From Zobellia amurskyensis (GTDB taxonomy: Bacteria > Bacteroidota > Bacteroidia > Flavobacteriales > Flavobacteriaceae): 64,000 nucleotides of DNA. The stretch spans positions 62,001-126,000 of the forward strand of contig NZ_RCNR01000005.1 in assembly GCF_009725985.1 (NCBI RefSeq). The letters run 5' to 3'. Position numbers and translations under genes: made by a program. Under the pieces are notes generated by a model that made no database searches, was not told the origin of the DNA, and worked only from the letters and a program-made list of their open reading frames with translations. Shown here in pieces: positions 52,416-61,217 of the stretch; the stretch's first letter is position 1, and each line of letters begins with the position of its first letter.

Positions 52416-52441
52416 AAAAACATTCTATATAGAATGTTTTT
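52416..52441. promoter_or_regulatory. Probable TetR operator upstream of the HAD-SDR genes
   Basis: A perfect 26-bp palindrome (half-site AAAAACATTCTAT), 18-44 bp before the HAD ATG. It shares ten identical bases with the site before tetR. Because it is followed by T residues it might also act as a weak AT-rich terminator, but the shared half-site favours an operator. Confidence 0.65.
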
Positions 52442-52459
52442 TCAAATATTACTATAACT

Positions 52460-53260
52460 ATGAAAAAGAACAGAAGGGATTTTATTAAAAAAACAGCTGC
52501 ACTTAGCCTAGCAGGCGCGACCATACCTCAATTTGGCATGGCGGCTAACGAATTAATTAAAGAAGCGAATATGAGTCTAGAAGTTAGACCCAAAGTGTTA
52601 TTTTTTGACGTAAACGAAACCCTACTTGACCTTACAGCTATGAAAGAGAGTGTTGGGGCTATATTAGGAAACCGTAGTGATCTCTTACCTCTATGGTTCA
52701 CTACTATGCTTCAATACTCCTTAGTTACAACAGTAGGGAGACAATACAATGATTTTGGGATTATTGGTGCGGCGGCGCTTCAAATGGTAGCATCCAATAA
52801 TGGCATCAAACTTACCGAAAAACAAACAAGAGAAGCAATTTTAGGCCCTATACGTTCCCTACCTGCTCACCCAGACGTAAAGCCTGCACTTCAACAATTA
52901 AAAGATGCAGGTTATAAATTGGTTTCCTTTACCAATTCATCAAATAAAGGTGTTGAAACTCAATTTACCAATGCAGGTTTACTAGATTATTTCGAAGAAC
53001 GATTGAGCATTGAAGATATGGGTAAATTTAAACCAGATGCCGACGCTTACGCTTGGGCCGCAAGAAAAATGGGCATACAACCTAATGAATGTATGCTAGT
53101 TGCTGCTCATGGCTGGGATATTGCAGGTGCTGTTTGGGCGAACTGGAGAGGAGCATTTGTAAGTAGACCTGGCGCGCAATTGTACCCTTTGGCCCCTAAT
53201 CCAGAAATCAATGAACCCAATTTAACGCCGATTGCAAAGCACTTAATTTCTTTAAAATAA
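52460..53260 (+). CDS. Haloacid dehalogenase type II with a Tat signal
   Basis: A 266-residue HAD-superfamily enzyme of the L-2-haloacid dehalogenase type, which displaces halide from 2-haloacids. HAD motifs are VLFFDVNETLLDL (nucleophile Asp), LVSFTNSSNKG, GKFKPDADAY (Lys) and AAHGWDIAGA. The N-terminus is a twin-arginine signal (NRRDFIKKTAALSLAGATIPQFG), so export of the folded protein is predicted. Dehalogenases of this family are usually cytoplasmic. It is followed 12 bp later by an SDR and preceded by a TetR-type palindrome. Confidence 0.83.
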   Translation: MKKNRRDFIKKTAALSLAGATIPQFGMAANELIKEANMSLEVRPKVLFFDVNETLLDLTAMKESVGAILGNRSDLLPLWFTTMLQYSLVTTVGRQYNDFGIIGAAALQMVASNNGIKLTEKQTREAILGPIRSLPAHPDVKPALQQLKDAGYKLVSFTNSSNKGVETQFTNAGLLDYFEERLSIEDMGKFKPDADAYAWAARKMGIQPNECMLVAAHGWDIAGAVWANWRGAFVSRPGAQLYPLAPNPEINEPNLTPIAKHLISLK

Positions 53261-53272
53261 AATAATTAAACT

Positions 53273-54007
53273 ATGAAACTAGAAAATAAAGTAGTCATTG
53301 TAACAGGAGCCTCAAGGGGAATAGGAAAAGAGATTGCTACCTTATTGGCAAAAAACGGAGCAAAAGTAATAGTCAATCACTCCAATAGTGAAGAAGATGC
53401 GAATAAGACCGTACAAGCCATACTTGAAGACGGAGGTCAGGCCATAGCCGTAAAAGCAGATGTAAGTCAAGAAAGTCAGGTAACCCAGTTATTTGATACC
53501 GCCATTGGAACGTATGGCAAAGTAGATGTTCTTATTAACAATGCCGGTGTCATGATTTCAAAAAAATTGAAAGACAATACACAAGAAGATTTTAGCAAAC
53601 AATTTGATGTTAATGTCAAAGGGATATTCAACACCTTAAAAGAAGCAGACTCAAAGTTGGCAGATGACGGTATTATTATAAATGTATCCTCAAGTACTGT
53701 TAAACTCATGTTTCCTACCTACGCACTTTACTCCGCTTCAAAAGCAGCGGTGGAACAGATGACCCGTGTATTCTCAAAGGAAATAGGAAGAGGTATATCT
53801 GTAAACTGCCTTGCCCCAGGTGCAACGGAGACAGAATTGTTCATGAAAGGAAAATCACAGGAATTTATTGATAAATTGAGTTCCATGAACGCCTTTAACA
53901 GACTAGCTAAACCAATTGATATTGCTCGCGTGGCATTATTTTTGGCAAGTGACGATTCCAAATGGATTTCAGGTCAGGTAATCGGAGCCAATGGTGCATT
54001 GGTTTAA
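53273..54007 (+). CDS. SDR-family oxidoreductase (FabG-like)
   Basis: A 244-residue short-chain dehydrogenase/reductase. The cofactor motif TGASRGIG is at residues 12-19, NNAG follows at about 88, and the catalytic Ser-Tyr-Lys are in INVSSSTV and YALYSASKAAVEQ. An Asn-Ser pair after the second strand (VNHSNSEEDA) suggests NADP(H). It probably shares a transcript with the Tat-HAD gene and may oxidise or reduce a related small molecule. Confidence 0.87.
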   Translation: MKLENKVVIVTGASRGIGKEIATLLAKNGAKVIVNHSNSEEDANKTVQAILEDGGQAIAVKADVSQESQVTQLFDTAIGTYGKVDVLINNAGVMISKKLKDNTQEDFSKQFDVNVKGIFNTLKEADSKLADDGIIINVSSSTVKLMFPTYALYSASKAAVEQMTRVFSKEIGRGISVNCLAPGATETELFMKGKSQEFIDKLSSMNAFNRLAKPIDIARVALFLASDDSKWISGQVIGANGALV

Positions 54008-54101
54008 ATATAAAATTACCCAGCTTAACAAGCAAAACTCGTAATTTTATAGTTCTATTGTAATTTGTAGGGAGAACATTCTTATTAATTATATAACTTA
54101 C

Positions 54102-54133
54102 CGCATCTCACATTTTTGTGGGATGCGTTTTTT
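54102..54133 (+). terminator. Rho-independent terminator after the SDR gene
   Basis: A 10-bp stem (CGCATCTCAC/GTGGGATGCG, one T-G pair) with a 6-nt loop is followed by six T residues. Confidence 0.8.
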
Positions 54134-54168
54134 ACATATGACCGGAACCATTTTCCTAAATTTAGAAT

Positions 54169-55734
54169 ATGACCAGATTTAAGTTCGCATGCCTTTGCTT
54201 AACATTGCTGTTTCTTGGTTACAGCTGCAAAGAAGATAAATCTGGCCCACAAGAAACATCTAGCCTGAATCTACCGGAATTAACCATTTCCGAAATTCAC
54301 ACGGCTTATACAAATCGCGACTATACCAGTAAACAATTGGTAGAAGCTTATTTGCAAAGAATAGAGGATTTTGATGATGCCACAAATGCCATTACTACAA
54401 TTAACCCAGAAGCACTGGCCATTGCCGAACAACTGGACAGTGAATTTCAAAAGACCGGAAGCTTGCGCCCGTTACATGGAATTCCACTCATAGTAAAAGA
54501 CAACATTAACACGGAAGGGCTGCCCACAACAGCTGGTTCGCTTGCCCTAAAGGATTATATAGCACAAGAAGATGCCTTTATTATTAAAAAACTGGTGGAG
54601 GCCGGTGCCATAGTGTTGGCAAAATCAAACATGGCAGAATGGGCTTTTAGTCCCATGCATTCTAAAAGTTCAACAGCGGGTACCACCCGAAACCCTTATA
54701 ATCTGGAATATGTTCCAGCAGGATCAAGCGGAGGAACCGGAGCTTCCATTGCCGCCAACTTCGGCACCATTGGCTTGGGAACAGATACGGGAAACTCTAT
54801 TCGTGGGCCATCATCACACAATGCTTTGGTTGGTTTTAGAACTACATTGGGACTAGTGAGCAGAAGTGCAATCGTACCGTTATATTTAAGAAACGATGTA
54901 GTTGGCCCCATGTGCCGTACCGTAGAAGATGCTACCAAGGTACTGGAAGTTATTGCCGGTTATGATCCTGACGACCAACTAACTGCCCACTCAAAAGGCA
55001 AAATACCCGAGAACTACACGCAGTTTCTAAACAAAGATGCGCTTACAGGTGCAAGAATAGGTGTACTAAGAGAACTTAGCGATGCGGATACAGCCCCAGA
55101 AGTGAAGGCTCTTTTTGAAAAGTCTCTTTCCGAATTGGATTCTTTGGGTGCAACCGTTGTTGACCCTGTAGTCATACCTGATTTTGCAATTTTAAAAGAA
55201 AACCAATGGTGTGCACCATTTCGTGAAGATGTAGAACGTTTTTTGAAAAATTATGTGAAAAATGATTCTTTACAAACCATAGAAGATATTATTGAGGTAG
55301 GAAGCAATTCTGATTTTGCCAGGGAACGCTTATTGAGAAACGCTGCCCATACAGGGAGATGGGAAAACTCGGAAATCCCATGCCTAGGTGCTTATTCCGA
55401 TGTCCGAAGAGTGGCTTTTCGGGAAGCCATAGAACAAGTAATGGATTCTTTGGAATTAGATGCGATTGTCTATCCATCCTGGAACAATCCACCGGCAAGA
55501 ATTGACCATTTTCAAGAAGAATACAAGGGTGACAATAGTCAGATTATCAGCCCACATACCGGCCAACCCGCATTTACGGTTCCTATGGGCTTTACAAGCA
55601 AAAACCTACCCGCAGGCATACAGTTTTTAGGAAGGATGTATGACGAGCCCGTATTAATAGGGTTAACATATGCCTATGAACAAGGCACAAAACACAGAAT
55701 AGCACCCAATCTTAAAAAAGTGACAGCGAAATAA
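54169..55734 (+). CDS. Amidase-signature-family enzyme, lipoprotein
   Basis: A 521-residue amidase with the Ser-Ser-Lys triad: Lys110 (IPLIVKDNINT), cis-Ser186 (AGSSGGTGAS) and nucleophile Ser210 (GTDTGNSIRGPSS). The spacing of 24 between the two serines matches the family. The N-terminus is a lipoprotein signal (LLFLGYSC, Cys20), so the enzyme acts in the envelope. The nucleophile motif has Asn instead of the usual Gly before Ser (TGNSIRG), a mild deviation. The substrate is unknown. Confidence 0.87.
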   Translation: MTRFKFACLCLTLLFLGYSCKEDKSGPQETSSLNLPELTISEIHTAYTNRDYTSKQLVEAYLQRIEDFDDATNAITTINPEALAIAEQLDSEFQKTGSLRPLHGIPLIVKDNINTEGLPTTAGSLALKDYIAQEDAFIIKKLVEAGAIVLAKSNMAEWAFSPMHSKSSTAGTTRNPYNLEYVPAGSSGGTGASIAANFGTIGLGTDTGNSIRGPSSHNALVGFRTTLGLVSRSAIVPLYLRNDVVGPMCRTVEDATKVLEVIAGYDPDDQLTAHSKGKIPENYTQFLNKDALTGARIGVLRELSDADTAPEVKALFEKSLSELDSLGATVVDPVVIPDFAILKENQWCAPFREDVERFLKNYVKNDSLQTIEDIIEVGSNSDFARERLLRNAAHTGRWENSEIPCLGAYSDVRRVAFREAIEQVMDSLELDAIVYPSWNNPPARIDHFQEEYKGDNSQIISPHTGQPAFTVPMGFTSKNLPAGIQFLGRMYDEPVLIGLTYAYEQGTKHRIAPNLKKVTAK

Positions 55735-55833
55735 AAAAATTGAATATTCCCAATATTGTATAATGGTTAAGTTTTTATACGAACTCTAATTTTTCCGTCA
55801 AAGGAAACTACCTTGTCAGCTAATTTTTTTACC

Positions 55834-57648
55834 ATGCACGCATTACAATCCAAAGCCATTACATTTCTTACCGTTTTCTTGTTTACCAATTTTACACTTT
55901 ACAGTCAAGAAAACAGAAAAACATTAATTCATTCGCATAACGATTATCTTCAAAATATACCGTTTTGGAAAGCTTATTCAAATGGACTTGATATTATTGA
56001 AGCCGATGTTTTTCTCAAAAATGGCAAACTGAACATCACTCATACGGAGGCTGAAATTATTGAGGGCAACACATTACAAGTGCTTTACCTAGAACCTTTA
56101 AAATATGCAATTGAAAACCATATAGGAGACCCTACTGGCCTTATGGTAATGCTGGATATAAAGTCCGATGCCGGGCCTACTTTAAAAAAAATACTTTCCG
56201 TACTCAAAAAATATCCTGAAATCACCTCAAGACCTGATTTAAAAATCGTCATTTCTGGACATAGACCCAACCCTGAGACCTATGATTCCTACCCTAACTA
56301 TGTTTATTTTGACCATCAGAAACTAGAAAGTAACTTAGAACCTGATGATTGGAAAAAGGTAGCTTTTATAAGCGTTAATTTTAAAAACTATTCGGAATGG
56401 AACGGCAAAGGTAGACTCACCCAAGAGGATTATAAGAATGTATCCGAAGCTATAAGAAAAGCTCATGACCTCAACAAGCCTTTTCGTTTTTGGGGCACAC
56501 CGGATTCCAATACTGCTTGGAAGGCCTTTTCAGATTTAGGTGTTGATATCATCAATACAGATATGCCCCATAAGACTGCCACTTACTTAAACTCCCTTAA
56601 AAAACGCACCTATAAAAATACATTAAGCTCAGAAGTGTACCGTCCTACTTATGCCACGGACCAAAAAGACACGCTTATTAAAAATGTCATTCTGCTAATT
56701 GGTGATGGTAATGGTCTAAACCAGATTTCATCGGCTGTTTTGGCCAATGGAGGTGAACTTACCCTTTCGCAATTAAAGAGTATCGGTTTTCTAAAAACTC
56801 AATCTTCAGATGATTTTACTACGGATTCGGCCGCGGCTGGTACAGCATTGGCTACAGGCACTAAAACCTACAACAGAGCTATTGGACTCAATCCGGAAAG
56901 GCAACCTATCGAGAACATGCCAGAGTTTTTTTCAAAACATAATTTTGTATCCGGCATCATAACTACCGATCATGTTACGGGAGCAACGCCCGCATCTTTC
57001 TTCGCCCATCAAAAAGACCGTTCCGATACGGAGCTTATTGCTAACGACCTTTTAAAAAGTAACATTTCACTTTTTATAGGAGGAGGAGCTGAAGATTTTT
57101 CATTCGACTGGAAAAAAACCGATTTCACGCTGCTGAACAATATTAGCGAAATAGGTAAAAATCAATCTGACAAAGTAGGTCTTTTTCTTTCCGAAGGTGG
57201 TGTACCTAGTGTACTTGAAGGTCGTGACAATGCGCTTGCCATTGCAACAAAAAATGGTATCGAATTTTTGAATTCCAAGAACAAACCCTTTTTCTTAATG
57301 GTTGAGGCAGCCCAAATTGATAGTAATGGACATTACAACAACGTAGGCGGCATTGTTACCGAAGGCATAGATTTTGATAGGGCCATTACCGAAGCAGTAA
57401 AATTTGCAGACGCATCAGGCAACACTTTGGTGGTCATTACCGCAGACCACGAAACCTCTGGTTTTAGCATTCCACAGGGCAATCTAAAAGAAAGTATAAT
57501 TGAAGGAACTTTTACTACCTTCGACCACACCGCCACTATGGTTCCTATATTTGCTTATGGTCCACAATCGCAGTCTTTCCAAGGAGTTTATGAAAACAGC
57601 GATTTATTTGAAAAGATCAAAAGAGCGCTTAACTTAGAGGGCAACTAA
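55834..57648 (+). CDS. Phosphodiesterase-like / alkaline phosphatase fusion, secreted
   Basis: A 604-residue secreted protein (signal ending TLYSQ). Residues 30-255 form a GDPD/PI-PLC-like barrel of the AIM6 type with HSHND (33-37) and EAD (56-58). Residues 283-604 are a PhoA-type alkaline phosphatase: IGDGNG (Asp291), TDSAAAG with nucleophile Ser332, DSNGH, TADHETSG and FDHTATMVPIFAYG. The fused domains could first cleave a phosphodiester and then release phosphate. I use the ATG at 55834; the upstream TTG at 55813 adds only seven residues. The acyltransferase gene follows by 13 bp. Confidence 0.85.
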   Translation: MHALQSKAITFLTVFLFTNFTLYSQENRKTLIHSHNDYLQNIPFWKAYSNGLDIIEADVFLKNGKLNITHTEAEIIEGNTLQVLYLEPLKYAIENHIGDPTGLMVMLDIKSDAGPTLKKILSVLKKYPEITSRPDLKIVISGHRPNPETYDSYPNYVYFDHQKLESNLEPDDWKKVAFISVNFKNYSEWNGKGRLTQEDYKNVSEAIRKAHDLNKPFRFWGTPDSNTAWKAFSDLGVDIINTDMPHKTATYLNSLKKRTYKNTLSSEVYRPTYATDQKDTLIKNVILLIGDGNGLNQISSAVLANGGELTLSQLKSIGFLKTQSSDDFTTDSAAAGTALATGTKTYNRAIGLNPERQPIENMPEFFSKHNFVSGIITTDHVTGATPASFFAHQKDRSDTELIANDLLKSNISLFIGGGAEDFSFDWKKTDFTLLNNISEIGKNQSDKVGLFLSEGGVPSVLEGRDNALAIATKNGIEFLNSKNKPFFLMVEAAQIDSNGHYNNVGGIVTEGIDFDRAITEAVKFADASGNTLVVITADHETSGFSIPQGNLKESIIEGTFTTFDHTATMVPIFAYGPQSQSFQGVYENSDLFEKIKRALNLEGN

Positions 57649-57661
57649 AATGTAACCGACC

Positions 57662-58765
57662 ATGAAAAGATTCAAAGCACTCGATGTATTTCGGGGATTG
57701 ACCATTTGCCTAATGATCATCGTAAATACGCCTGGAGACTGGAACATGACCTTTTCACCCTTGCTACATGCCAACTGGCATGGCTTTACCCCTACCGATT
57801 TGGTTTTCCCTTCTTTTCTGTTCGCCGTCGGTAACGCCTTTGCCTTTGTAAAGACCAAATGGGCGGACAAACCCTTATCCGAAGTTTTCAAGAAAATAGC
57901 CAAGCGGACTTTAATTATATTTCTCCTAGGATATACTATGTATTGGATTCCCTTTGTTTCTTGGACTGAAACCGGAGATCTAGCAGCAGTTCCTTTTAGT
58001 GAGACAAGAATACTTGGAGTTCTACAACGTATAGCCCTTTGTTACTTCATTGGCGCCATAATGATATACTTTTTAACCAACAAGCAACTGATTATAGCCT
58101 CTGTGTTATTACTATTAAGCTATTGGGGACTATTAGCGGCGTTTGGTGATTACACTCTTGAAGGAAATTTTGCCAGAACCGTAGACCGTCTTATTCTTGG
58201 TGACAGTCACCTGTATATGGGTAACGGCATTCCGTTTGATCCAGAAGGACTTTTAAGCACACTGCCCTCCATTTGTAATGTATTGGTGGGTTATCTTATA
58301 GGTAAGTATATTATTGACGGGGGCATGAACTACGAAAAGCTGGCAAAAATGCTGCTGATGGGTGCCGGCTTATTAGTTATAGCTTATCTGTGGGATCTTG
58401 GTTTTCCTGTAAACAAAAAATTATGGACAAGCTCTTTCGTGGTACTTACCGTAGGTCTTGATATTGTGGTATTGTCAATACTTATCTACACCATTGATTT
58501 TGTAAAGAAACCTGTCAATTACAATTTCTTTGAAGTGTTCGGAAAGAATCCGCTTTTCATCTATCTGTTATCGGAATATGTGGCTATTGGCATGCATTTC
58601 ATTCGGGTTGATGGTGAGCAAAGTCTATTCAACTATGTATACCAAAAAGGGTTTAGCTGGATAGGCCCTTACTTTGGCTCCTTTGCCTTTGCCCTAGTCT
58701 TTATGCTCTTTTGCTGGAGTATTGGTCTTTGGTTAGATAGAAAGAAGATTTATATTAAGGTGTAG
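57662..58765 (+). CDS. HGSNAT-like (DUF1624/DUF5009) membrane acyltransferase
   Basis: A 367-residue protein with about ten transmembrane segments and the signature ALDVFRGLTICLMIIVNTPGDW, followed by HANWHGFTPTDLVFPSFLFAVGNAFAF. The family is related to lysosomal heparan-alpha-glucosaminide N-acetyltransferase and transfers acetyl groups across the membrane to sugars; bacterial substrates are mostly unknown. It is co-directional with the phosphatase fusion and probably in the same transcript. Confidence 0.85.
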   Translation: MKRFKALDVFRGLTICLMIIVNTPGDWNMTFSPLLHANWHGFTPTDLVFPSFLFAVGNAFAFVKTKWADKPLSEVFKKIAKRTLIIFLLGYTMYWIPFVSWTETGDLAAVPFSETRILGVLQRIALCYFIGAIMIYFLTNKQLIIASVLLLLSYWGLLAAFGDYTLEGNFARTVDRLILGDSHLYMGNGIPFDPEGLLSTLPSICNVLVGYLIGKYIIDGGMNYEKLAKMLLMGAGLLVIAYLWDLGFPVNKKLWTSSFVVLTVGLDIVVLSILIYTIDFVKKPVNYNFFEVFGKNPLFIYLLSEYVAIGMHFIRVDGEQSLFNYVYQKGFSWIGPYFGSFAFALVFMLFCWSIGLWLDRKKIYIKV

Positions 58766-58884
58766 ACGCTGTTTACCTGTAGAATACTTACTTCATTATG
58801 AGACCATCAACAGATAACAAAAGTTTAATCACACCGTTGATGCTCTAAAAAACTATTTAAATCACATAAAAACAGGGTATAAAA

Positions 58885-58906
58885 AAACCCCGCTGTTGCG
58901 GGGTTT
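58885..58906 (-). terminator. Rho-independent terminator of the duplicated lipoprotein gene
   Basis: A perfect 9-bp GC-rich stem (AAACCCCGC/GCGGGGTTT) closes a TGTT loop. On the minus strand it is followed by a run of seven T, so it terminates the gene that stops at 58933. It may also stop plus-strand transcripts less efficiently. The rest of 58766-58932 shows nothing. Confidence 0.85.
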
Positions 58907-58932
58907 CCTTTGTATGGTTGAAATCGATTTTC

Positions 58933-61167
58933 TTAGTTGATTCCTACAGTCCAGCCAGCAGCCCAATCAGGCTCACCTGCTTTATTACCTGCACCACTTG
59001 CATCTGCTTCTGTATAGAAGTCAGTGTTCGTTCCAGCGTAATTTGTAGCACTGAAACCAGTAGCAGGGCTAGCAAATTCAATAGTTGTAATTGAAAGTGC
59101 ATCCGAATCAATTCTAGCGTTAGCTTCTGTATCCGTATCTTTTACGTTGATACCTAAATCAACACCTTCTGTGTAGAAGTTCTCAACAGTAAAGCTACCA
59201 CCACCTTCTTTGAAGAAAAGGGCACCTTCACTTACAGGACCTACAACAGTGATATTTTTCAATGTAGTAGTTGTTACAGGAGTAGCATCTCCGTCATCAC
59301 CGTTGTTAGAACCTTCAATACCAGCTTTGGCACCTTCTTTAATGTACCAGTTTGTACCGTTACCTGTCCATCCATCGGCAAAATCTATTGAATCGTCACC
59401 ACTTCCTATAGAAACAAGGTTTACACCATCAACAGCTCCACCAAAGAACTCGATACCGTCATCTCCACCCATGTAAGACTGAACGTTCTCGAATTTAGTA
59501 CCAGAACCCACACCGAATAAAGAAACACCGTTAAACTCTTTATCGTTAGAGAAAGTAGCACCGGTATACTCAACTCTCAAATATGTAATGCTACCTGAAT
59601 TATCGGCAGCGTTAGCACCACCGTAAGTAAGGTCACCTACCTCCGTAGTAACGTCTACACCTTTGTTGGTTGGAGCGTCACCGGCAATAACCAAACCACC
59701 CCAGTCTCCTTGAGCAGGATTTTCAGCACCGGATGTCATAACAACAGGAGCAGTAGCTGTACCGTTAATGTTAATAGTAGCACCTCTTTCAACACCTATA
59801 AAGGCAGCAGTACCACCTGTTGCTGTAATAGTAGTTCCTGCAGGAATTGTAAGCGAACCACCTTCTTTAACAACGAATCCGCTAGTTAAAAGATACTCTA
59901 CGTTAGCGTCCAACTCAACATCACCGGAAATTTCACCAGCAAGGTTCAATTGAGAAGCAGCAGCGCTATTGCTCAAACCTGTAGTCCAACCAGCAGCCCA
60001 GTCAGGAGCAGCAGCACCGTTACCAGCACCTGTAGCCACACCTTCTACATAGAAGTCAGCATTAGTACCTGCGTAATTAGTAGCAGCAAACTCAGCTGGA
60101 GTATCAGCAAATTGAATGTTAGAAATCATTAGATCATCAGCATCAATTCTAGCGTTAGCTTCAGTATCCGTATCTTTTACGTTGATACCTAAGTCAGCAC
60201 CGCTAACAAAGAAGTTTTCAACAGTAAAGTTACCACCACCTTCTTTAAAGAAAAGTGCACCTTCACTTACAGGACCTACAACGGTAATATTTTTCAATGT
60301 AGTAGTTGTTACAGGAGTAGCATTACCATCATCACCATTGTTAGAACCTTCAATACCAGCTTTTGCACCTTCGGCAATGTACCAGTTTGTACCACTTCCT
60401 ATCCAACCATCGGCAAAATCGATTGAATCGTCACCACTTCCTATAGAGACAAGGTTAACACCGTTAACAGCTCCACCGAAAAATTCAATACCATCATCAC
60501 CGCCCATATAAGACTGAACGTTCTCGAATTTAGTACCAGAACCAACACCGAATAAAGAAACACCGTTAAACTCCTTATCGTTAGAGAAAGTAGCACCGGT
60601 ATACTCAACTCTCAAGTATGTAATACTACCAGAGTTATCCGCAGCGTTTGCACCACCGTAAGTAAGGTCACCTACCTCTGTAGTAACGTCTACACCTTTG
60701 TTGGTTGGAGCGTCACCGGCAATAACCAAACCACCCCAGTCTCCTTGGGCAGGACTAGCAGAACCTGAAGTAAGTACTACAGGAGCAGTAGCTGTACCGT
60801 TAATGTTTATTTTTGCACCTCTTTCAACACCTATGAAAGCGGCAGTACCACCTGCGGCTTTAATAGTAGTACCTGCAGGGATAGTTAATGTAGCTCCAGA
60901 CTTAACTATGTAAGCACCTGTAAGGTTATAGGCCGTAGCTGCATCTAATTCTGTATCTTCGGTAATATCGCCTTCTAAGTCTTCAGAAGTTCCAGTTGTA
61001 GAACACGGCTCACAAGAACCACCACAATCAATATCAGTTTCGTCACCGTTCTTTATACCATCACTACAAGTGGGGTCGTTTGTCGGCAAATTGTCATCAT
61101 CGCTACAAGAAACCACAAAGGTCATTGCAGCTAGACTTAGCATTAAAGAGAAAATTGTTTTTTTCAT
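58933..61167 (-). CDS. Lipoprotein with two tandem 333-residue beta-helix-like repeats, TonB-receptor partner
   Basis: A 744-residue lipoprotein (signal ending FVVSC, Cys21). A Cys-rich linker (34-55, CSDGIKNGDETDIDCGG, then CEPC) precedes two units, residues 66-398 and 411-743, aligned without gaps at a constant offset of 345. A central stretch of about 90 residues from DWGGLVIAGDAPTNKG is identical in both. Short Gly/Asp-rich strands (GGDDGIEFFGGAV, SGDDSIDFADGW) suggest a right-handed beta-helix. It lies 50 bp downstream of a TonB-dependent receptor gene and is probably its surface partner; the ligand is unknown. Confidence 0.8.
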   Translation of the reverse strand: MKKTIFSLMLSLAAMTFVVSCSDDDNLPTNDPTCSDGIKNGDETDIDCGGSCEPCSTTGTSEDLEGDITEDTELDAATAYNLTGAYIVKSGATLTIPAGTTIKAAGGTAAFIGVERGAKININGTATAPVVLTSGSASPAQGDWGGLVIAGDAPTNKGVDVTTEVGDLTYGGANAADNSGSITYLRVEYTGATFSNDKEFNGVSLFGVGSGTKFENVQSYMGGDDGIEFFGGAVNGVNLVSIGSGDDSIDFADGWIGSGTNWYIAEGAKAGIEGSNNGDDGNATPVTTTTLKNITVVGPVSEGALFFKEGGGNFTVENFFVSGADLGINVKDTDTEANARIDADDLMISNIQFADTPAEFAATNYAGTNADFYVEGVATGAGNGAAAPDWAAGWTTGLSNSAAASQLNLAGEISGDVELDANVEYLLTSGFVVKEGGSLTIPAGTTITATGGTAAFIGVERGATININGTATAPVVMTSGAENPAQGDWGGLVIAGDAPTNKGVDVTTEVGDLTYGGANAADNSGSITYLRVEYTGATFSNDKEFNGVSLFGVGSGTKFENVQSYMGGDDGIEFFGGAVDGVNLVSIGSGDDSIDFADGWTGNGTNWYIKEGAKAGIEGSNNGDDGDATPVTTTTLKNITVVGPVSEGALFFKEGGGSFTVENFYTEGVDLGINVKDTDTEANARIDSDALSITTIEFASPATGFSATNYAGTNTDFYTEADASGAGNKAGEPDWAAGWTVGIN
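58939..59937 (-). repeat. Unit 2 of the intragenic tandem duplication
   Basis: This 999-bp segment encodes residues 411-743 and is a close DNA-level copy of unit 1, displaced by 1035 bp. Silent and conservative changes dominate, showing selection after duplication. Confidence 0.85.
59974..60972 (-). repeat. Unit 1 of the intragenic tandem duplication
   Basis: This 999-bp segment encodes residues 66-398, the N-terminal copy. It is separated from unit 2 by a 12-residue linker (398-411). The near identity makes the locus prone to recombination that would delete or add units. Confidence 0.85.
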
Positions 61168-61217
61168 TTTCTGAAAATTTAAATAGTTAGGTAATTTATT
61201 ATGGTTAAAACTCGTAT

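Noticed and set aside
52416-52441. Ordinary terminator of tetR
   Set aside because: The stem is almost all A-T and the sequence repeats the half-site found before tetR, so an operator explains it better, although weak termination cannot be excluded.
59210-60913. Long plus-strand open frames rich in Pro, Ser and Val across the duplicated lipoprotein gene
   Set aside because: They mirror each other in both repeat units and are antisense shadows of the Gly/Thr-rich coding sequence, with no recognisable domains.
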